The notes beneath the pieces are model-generated. The model had not been told where the DNA came from, made no database searches, and saw only the letters and a program-made list of their open reading frames with translations. 19,277 bases of DNA from Bacteroidales bacterium UBA2030 (GTDB taxonomy: Bacteria > Bacteroidota > Bacteroidia > Bacteroidales > TTA-H9), in assembly GCA_002332755.1 (NCBI GenBank), contig DDBO01000077.1, positions 1 through 19,277 of the forward strand, given 5' to 3'. How positions within the stretch are numbered: the stretch's first letter is position 1; every line of letters starts with the position of its first letter. Positions 17,001 through 19,277 of the stretch are shown here, in pieces. The translations under genes and the position numbers were made by a program.

Positions 17001-17099
17001 GAGCCCAGCCGTTTCTTGGCTAACCTGGGTGCGACGGTACAACGTCTGTCGGCCTGCGAAAAGGAAGACAAAGGTGGCCGACAATTAAGATTGTTTTGA
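14049..17099 (+). CDS. EndoQ-type PHP nuclease fused to a UvrD/Rep-type helicase
   Basis: This 1016-residue protein has two enzymes in one chain. Residues 1-425 match the EndoQ/TIGR00375 PHP family: ADLHIHSHYSLATSK (Asp6, His8, His10), GTGDCLHPGW (Asp42, His45), TTEISNIYKKGGRVRKVHN (Glu91, His106), PAH163, SDAHSPDRLG (Asp222, His224), a zinc site HRKC...CPVCGKKLT (Cys274, 290, 293, perhaps His271) and GYDGEYG near 397. EndoQ nicks DNA 5' of deaminated bases. Residues 468-1000 are an SF1A helicase: AGPGSGKT (487-494), GTIHSLG (548-554), VDEFQD (658-663), GDPNQAIYRFRG (687-698), SHSYRCS (720-726), VMTLHASKGLEFDHV (913-927) and RRLLYVGMTRARR (953-965). It ends in QLRLF, a possible beta-clamp motif. 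ATG 14049 opens directly into the PHP domain. The role is inferred: incision and unwinding in repair of deaminated DNA. Confidence 0.9.
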   Translation: MSFYADLHIHSHYSLATSKDLTPSFLYLWGMRKGIKVIGTGDCLHPGWMTELRESLEEAGEGVFRLKDIALPYSRVGIPGAEEPLFLLTTEISNIYKKGGRVRKVHNVLLFPDFESAERLQQKLRLLGFNLTSDGRPILGLDSRNLLELALEINPQITLIPAHIWTPWFSVLGASSGFDSVEECFEDLVNHIHTLETGLSSDIPMNRLVGRLDSFHFVSNSDAHSPDRLGRNANLFDCPPNYFDMMEALRKKETETVDLFPQEGKYHFAGHRKCGVSFNPADAARHGYLCPVCGKKLTAGVLDRVAVLADREPLQEHLLSPAFHYIIPLPELLAQILGATEKSGKVQTTYMNLLQQLGPELKILLDIPEEEIARKGGHTLATAIRRMRARRVIIKEGYDGEYGIIHAFAPGEAEFFSQKDKLFEVESLMQEPPVRPLVSFNPLAISVAHETAMAAEGESIWLKKLDAMTSAQEQAIMHKEGPAITVAGPGSGKTYVLVNRIIRLIKSGLCHPSEILAITFTLRAAREIKERLQKEQIPCNGAEGVKTGTIHSLGLEIIREVLPDKNFVLIDEKGKKELLKSVLYTPHGRSKNLLQQLEFFRNGVFIGEIAPMAQAYQEKLRERGLLDYEELVLLATEILQKNETLRMTMQSRYRQVLVDEFQDLNPAQYTFIRLLVGNGGGALFAIGDPNQAIYRFRGSLPYIFEKLREDYPNIKVYQLSHSYRCSRQVLESASAVLNQGEPLQGLFDAEKVKIVDAPTDAAEAEFIARTIDQASGGTRFFARDSGVVGSDDQAALSDFAILCRTSRQFRAIIKALNDHGLPWQTGFGGNNWPTDEITDALNWIRNQQGETVKDLLHKYMNASGLDVRQQPEVWQLIIDIAATFGNDAAGFADFVLLSAPNGLYASGKNAVHVMTLHASKGLEFDHVFIAGCEDGLIPYTLFDSQISDIEEERRLLYVGMTRARRSLYLLFARQRHLFHMQMKMEPSRFLANLGATVQRLSACEKEDKGGRQLRLF

Positions 17100-17144
17100 A
17101 GAGGGTATTAAACAACATTTGCTCCGATAACACGTTTGCAAAAC

Positions 17145-18203
17145 ATGTCAAAACGCCTTTGGATTTTCATTGCTTTCGTCCTCATGATGCAGGTTGCGCT
17201 TTCCCAGCCCTCGGAATATAGCCTTTTTAGATCCGCAGCCTCATGGCTTAATCCTGCCTTAACCGGTACCGGCCTGGAAACTTGGAAGCTTTCCGGATTG
17301 ATGCAATCGCGCTCGGTAAATGATACCCTGAGCCATAGCAATCAACTTTGGGCAGTTGAGTATCGTTTTGATCTTTCAAAGGTCAAAAAGAGTTATGGAC
17401 TGGTAATTGAGCGCCGCCATCCAATGTCACTGGCACTGGGTTTTTTTTCTGAACGAAGAACTTCTGATTATCATTGGTATCCTTATCACCGTCTTGGTTT
17501 GGCTTTGAATGCTCAGGTGTTTTCTGAGGGCGGACTTCATCTGCTGGCTTTGTCGGTAAGGCCGGTTTACTATGCCGCAGCTGCTTATACCCCTGTATCA
17601 TCAATTAGTCTTTCTCCTTTTACTGATAGTATATTGCCGGGTCATCCGCGGGAAAGATTTTTTACGGCCGATGCAGGTGTGGTTTTGGGTTTATACAAAA
17701 TGGACTGTTGGGCCGACGATCAGGCATACAGGTGGGAATTAGGCATGAGTGTACACAATGTTACCCTGGAGCAGCAGACCCAAAGGCCCGATGTACATCC
17801 GGGCAGGGAATATCTTTTTCATGCAGGTTCGTTAATAGAATTGAACAAAGCATGGGGCTGCGTGGCCAAAGGTATGTACATGCATTACGGAGAATCGTTT
17901 TATCAGGGGGGAGTTAACCTAATCTATCGCCGACATATGTCACTATCCGATCGGTGGAGAGTGGGAATGGCATACCGCAGCAGCAGGCACCTCACACTTA
18001 GCGGAGGATTCAGGATTTATGGTGCCTCCAGGCATACCCTTTCTGCCGACCTGGAATTATCTCATGATTTCCCTATGAAAGGGCAAAACGCCTTATGGCC
18101 AGGGCACCGACAAGCCTGGGAGATCAGTTTGATAATTAAGCCTATAAAAAAATGTTGGGGGCTTGATAATTGCTCGGGCGATTACCAGTTTGAAACTTAT
18201 TAA
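17145..18203 (+). CDS. PorP/SprF-family type IX secretion membrane protein
   Basis: This 352-residue protein has a signal peptide (MSKRLWIFIAFVLMMQVALSQ) followed by EYSLFRSAASWLNPALTG. This is a variant of the PorP/SprF opening in which a Y/F-rich strand leads to N-P-A-x-x-G. The body alternates amphipathic strands, e.g. WAVEYRFDL, SLALGFF, LHLLALSVRPVYYAA, FFTADAGVVLGLY, FHAGSLIELN, YQGGVNLIYR and GMAYRSSRHLTLSGGFRIY, consistent with an outer-membrane beta barrel. PorP/SprF proteins associate with T9SS and often help a particular large substrate reach the surface; no partner is encoded nearby. ATG 17145 gives a clean signal peptide and was chosen over the TTG at 17136. It starts 45 bases after the helicase gene with no terminator between, so co-transcription is possible. 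The C-terminal tail is unusual in carrying two cysteines. Confidence 0.78.
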   Translation: MSKRLWIFIAFVLMMQVALSQPSEYSLFRSAASWLNPALTGTGLETWKLSGLMQSRSVNDTLSHSNQLWAVEYRFDLSKVKKSYGLVIERRHPMSLALGFFSERRTSDYHWYPYHRLGLALNAQVFSEGGLHLLALSVRPVYYAAAAYTPVSSISLSPFTDSILPGHPRERFFTADAGVVLGLYKMDCWADDQAYRWELGMSVHNVTLEQQTQRPDVHPGREYLFHAGSLIELNKAWGCVAKGMYMHYGESFYQGGVNLIYRRHMSLSDRWRVGMAYRSSRHLTLSGGFRIYGASRHTLSADLELSHDFPMKGQNALWPGHRQAWEISLIIKPIKKCWGLDNCSGDYQFETY

Positions 18204-18206
18204 AAT

Positions 18207-18240
18207 TAAAGCGGTAACAGCTAAAACCATTACCGCTTTA
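18207..18240. terminator. Bidirectional terminator between convergent genes
   Basis: TAAAGCGGTAA (18207-18217) and TTACCGCTTTA (18230-18240) form a perfect 11-bp stem around a 12-base loop. The stem ends are A/T-rich on both sides, giving T-rich tails in both directions (CTTTATC on plus, CTTTAATTTTAA on minus). It separates the PorP/SprF gene from the acyl-CoA synthetase gene. Confidence 0.8.
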
Positions 18241-18261
18241 TCAATAAAAACATTCAACTAA

Positions 18262-19277
18262 TTAATTCTCATTGTTTTTCGATTTTAACCCCAAACCAAG
18301 GGAAAAGATTGTGCGGGATTCCTTTTTTTCTTCCTTCGGTTGGGCCTGGACCTTGATCGGGCGTGGGTGTCCATAAATTTCTTCGTAAATATCCTCGTAT
18401 TTTTTATAAATGACAGCCCGGCGAAGTTTGAGTGTTGGACTTAGTTCACCCGTTTGTGGTGACCATTCATCTGCAACAATTCTAAATCGCTTGATTTGTT
18501 CATGGGGGCTTAACGTATTATTGACTTTTTCGACTTCCTTTTCAATTCGCCGAATAAGTTCCGGCTTGGTCACCAGATCTTTATGGTCGTGATAGTGTAT
18601 TTTATGTTTTGTTGCCCAGAAGTGCAGATGGTTAAAATTGGGCGAGATAAAAGCACTGGCAAATTTTTCATTCTCACCGATAACCATGATGTTTTCAATA
18701 AAAATAGATTCCTTGAATCGGTTTTCTATCAGCTGGGGCGCAATATACTTTCCTGCAGAAAGCTTAAAAATTTCTTTCTTGCGGTCAGTGATTTTTAAGA
18801 ATTTGCCGTCTTCAATCACTCCTATATCACCTGTGTGAAAATATCCATCCTCGTCAATAACTACTGTAGTGTATTCCGGATCTTTGTAATAGCCAATCAT
18901 TACATTAGGCCCTTTGACCAAAATTTCTCCGTCTTCAGCGATTTTAACCTCAACCCCTTCTAAGATAGGCCCTACGGTACCAAATTTAATATTTGGCCAG
19001 CTGCAATGGCTAACGGCTATCACAGGAGAGGTTTCGGTAAGGCCATAACCTTCCATCACGGGTAGCCCTGCCGCCCAAAATACTCTGGCAAGTCTTGGTT
19101 GCAAGGCCGAACCACCCGAAACGATTACTTTTACATTACCACCCAACCCGGCGCGCCACTTGCTAAAAACCAGTCTGTCTGCAATTTTAAGCTGAAAGGC
19201 ATAGAGCCATCCATTGGCATTGTTGAATTCGAATTTGTGGGCCAGATTGAGGGCCCAGAAAAATACGCCCTTTTTAA
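18262..19277 (-). CDS. Long-chain fatty acid-CoA ligase, AMP-forming (5' end outside window)
   Basis: The frame stays open to the right edge, so only the C-terminal 337 residues are visible. It activates fatty acids with ATP to acyl-AMP and then acyl-CoA. Visible signatures of the adenylate-forming superfamily are VKVIVSGGSALQPRLA, GYGLTETSPVIA (about visible residues 76-87), GYYKDP, GYFHTGDIGVIEDG and the hinge ITDRKKEIFKLSAGKYIAP. The C-terminal LSPTLKLRR holds the presumed catalytic lysine of the mobile subdomain. The upstream string DRLVFSKWRAGLGG is also typical of bacterial and eukaryote-like long-chain synthetases. A charged tail (QPKEEKKESR) ends the protein. The likely role is activation of exogenous or recycled fatty acids at the inner membrane. 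It converges on the PorP/SprF gene across a shared terminator. Confidence 0.93.
   Translation of the reverse strand, partial: KKGVFFWALNLAHKFEFNNANGWLYAFQLKIADRLVFSKWRAGLGGNVKVIVSGGSALQPRLARVFWAAGLPVMEGYGLTETSPVIAVSHCSWPNIKFGTVGPILEGVEVKIAEDGEILVKGPNVMIGYYKDPEYTTVVIDEDGYFHTGDIGVIEDGKFLKITDRKKEIFKLSAGKYIAPQLIENRFKESIFIENIMVIGENEKFASAFISPNFNHLHFWATKHKIHYHDHKDLVTKPELIRRIEKEVEKVNNTLSPHEQIKRFRIVADEWSPQTGELSPTLKLRRAVIYKKYEDIYEEIYGHPRPIKVQAQPKEEKKESRTIFSLGLGLKSKNNEN

Noticed and set aside
17136..17144. TTG start for the PorP/SprF gene
   Set aside because: ATG 17145 three codons later gives a standard signal peptide beginning MSKRLW.
1..19277. CRISPR array, tRNA or rRNA genes, insertion sequences, attachment sites
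   Set aside because: No regularly spaced repeats, no tRNA-like cloverleaf and no transposase or integrase were seen; almost all of the sequence is covered by the genes listed.

Overview
The window comes from a Bacteroidota chromosome, probably a free-living or anaerobic Bacteroidales-like lineage. The evidence is two type IX secretion (T9SS) C-terminal sorting-type domains, a PorP/SprF-family protein, split transketolase subunits, near absence of Shine-Dalgarno sequences, and several -7 boxes of the Bacteroidota form TAnnTTTG. It looks like ordinary chromosomal sequence. I see no tRNA, rRNA, CRISPR array, insertion sequence or phage gene. No gene-free stretch exceeds 300 bases; the longest are 8710-8900 and 11607-11840.

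Layout. (1) 1-1995, plus strand: the 3' part of a secreted protein with repeated DUF4397 modules and a T9SS tail, an intrinsic terminator, then a small DCC-family thiol-disulfide oxidoreductase. (2) 8709-1992, minus strand, in transcription order: a lipoprotein MsrB-MsrA fusion, an outer-membrane beta-barrel, and a tightly overlapping four-gene unit. That unit holds an LtaS-like membrane phosphotransferase, transketolase N-terminal and C-terminal subunits, and a membrane-anchored helical protein. (3) 8901-10682, plus strand: a secreted parallel beta-helix protein in AT-rich surroundings. (4) 11606-10782, minus strand: an unrecognised lipoprotein. (5) 11841-13916, plus strand: an elongation factor G that stands alone, outside a ribosomal-protein operon. 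(6) 14049-17099, plus strand: a 1016-residue fusion of an endonuclease Q-type PHP nuclease with a UvrD-type helicase, ending in a possible sliding-clamp-binding motif. (7) 17145-18203, plus strand: a PorP/SprF-family protein. (8) 19277-18262, minus strand: the 3' part of a long-chain acyl-CoA synthetase.

How the genes fit together. Much of the window concerns the cell envelope: T9SS cargo, a PorP/SprF protein, an outer-membrane barrel, lipoproteins and a periplasmic phosphotransferase. The strongest lead is the EndoQ-UvrD fusion. It places a nuclease family that incises next to deaminated bases on the same chain as a 3'-5' helicase, with a possible beta-clamp tether at the C terminus. This suggests a one-protein incision and unwinding step for repair of deaminated DNA. 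The second lead is the stand-alone EF-G, which looks like a paralogue of the canonical Bacteroidota factor.
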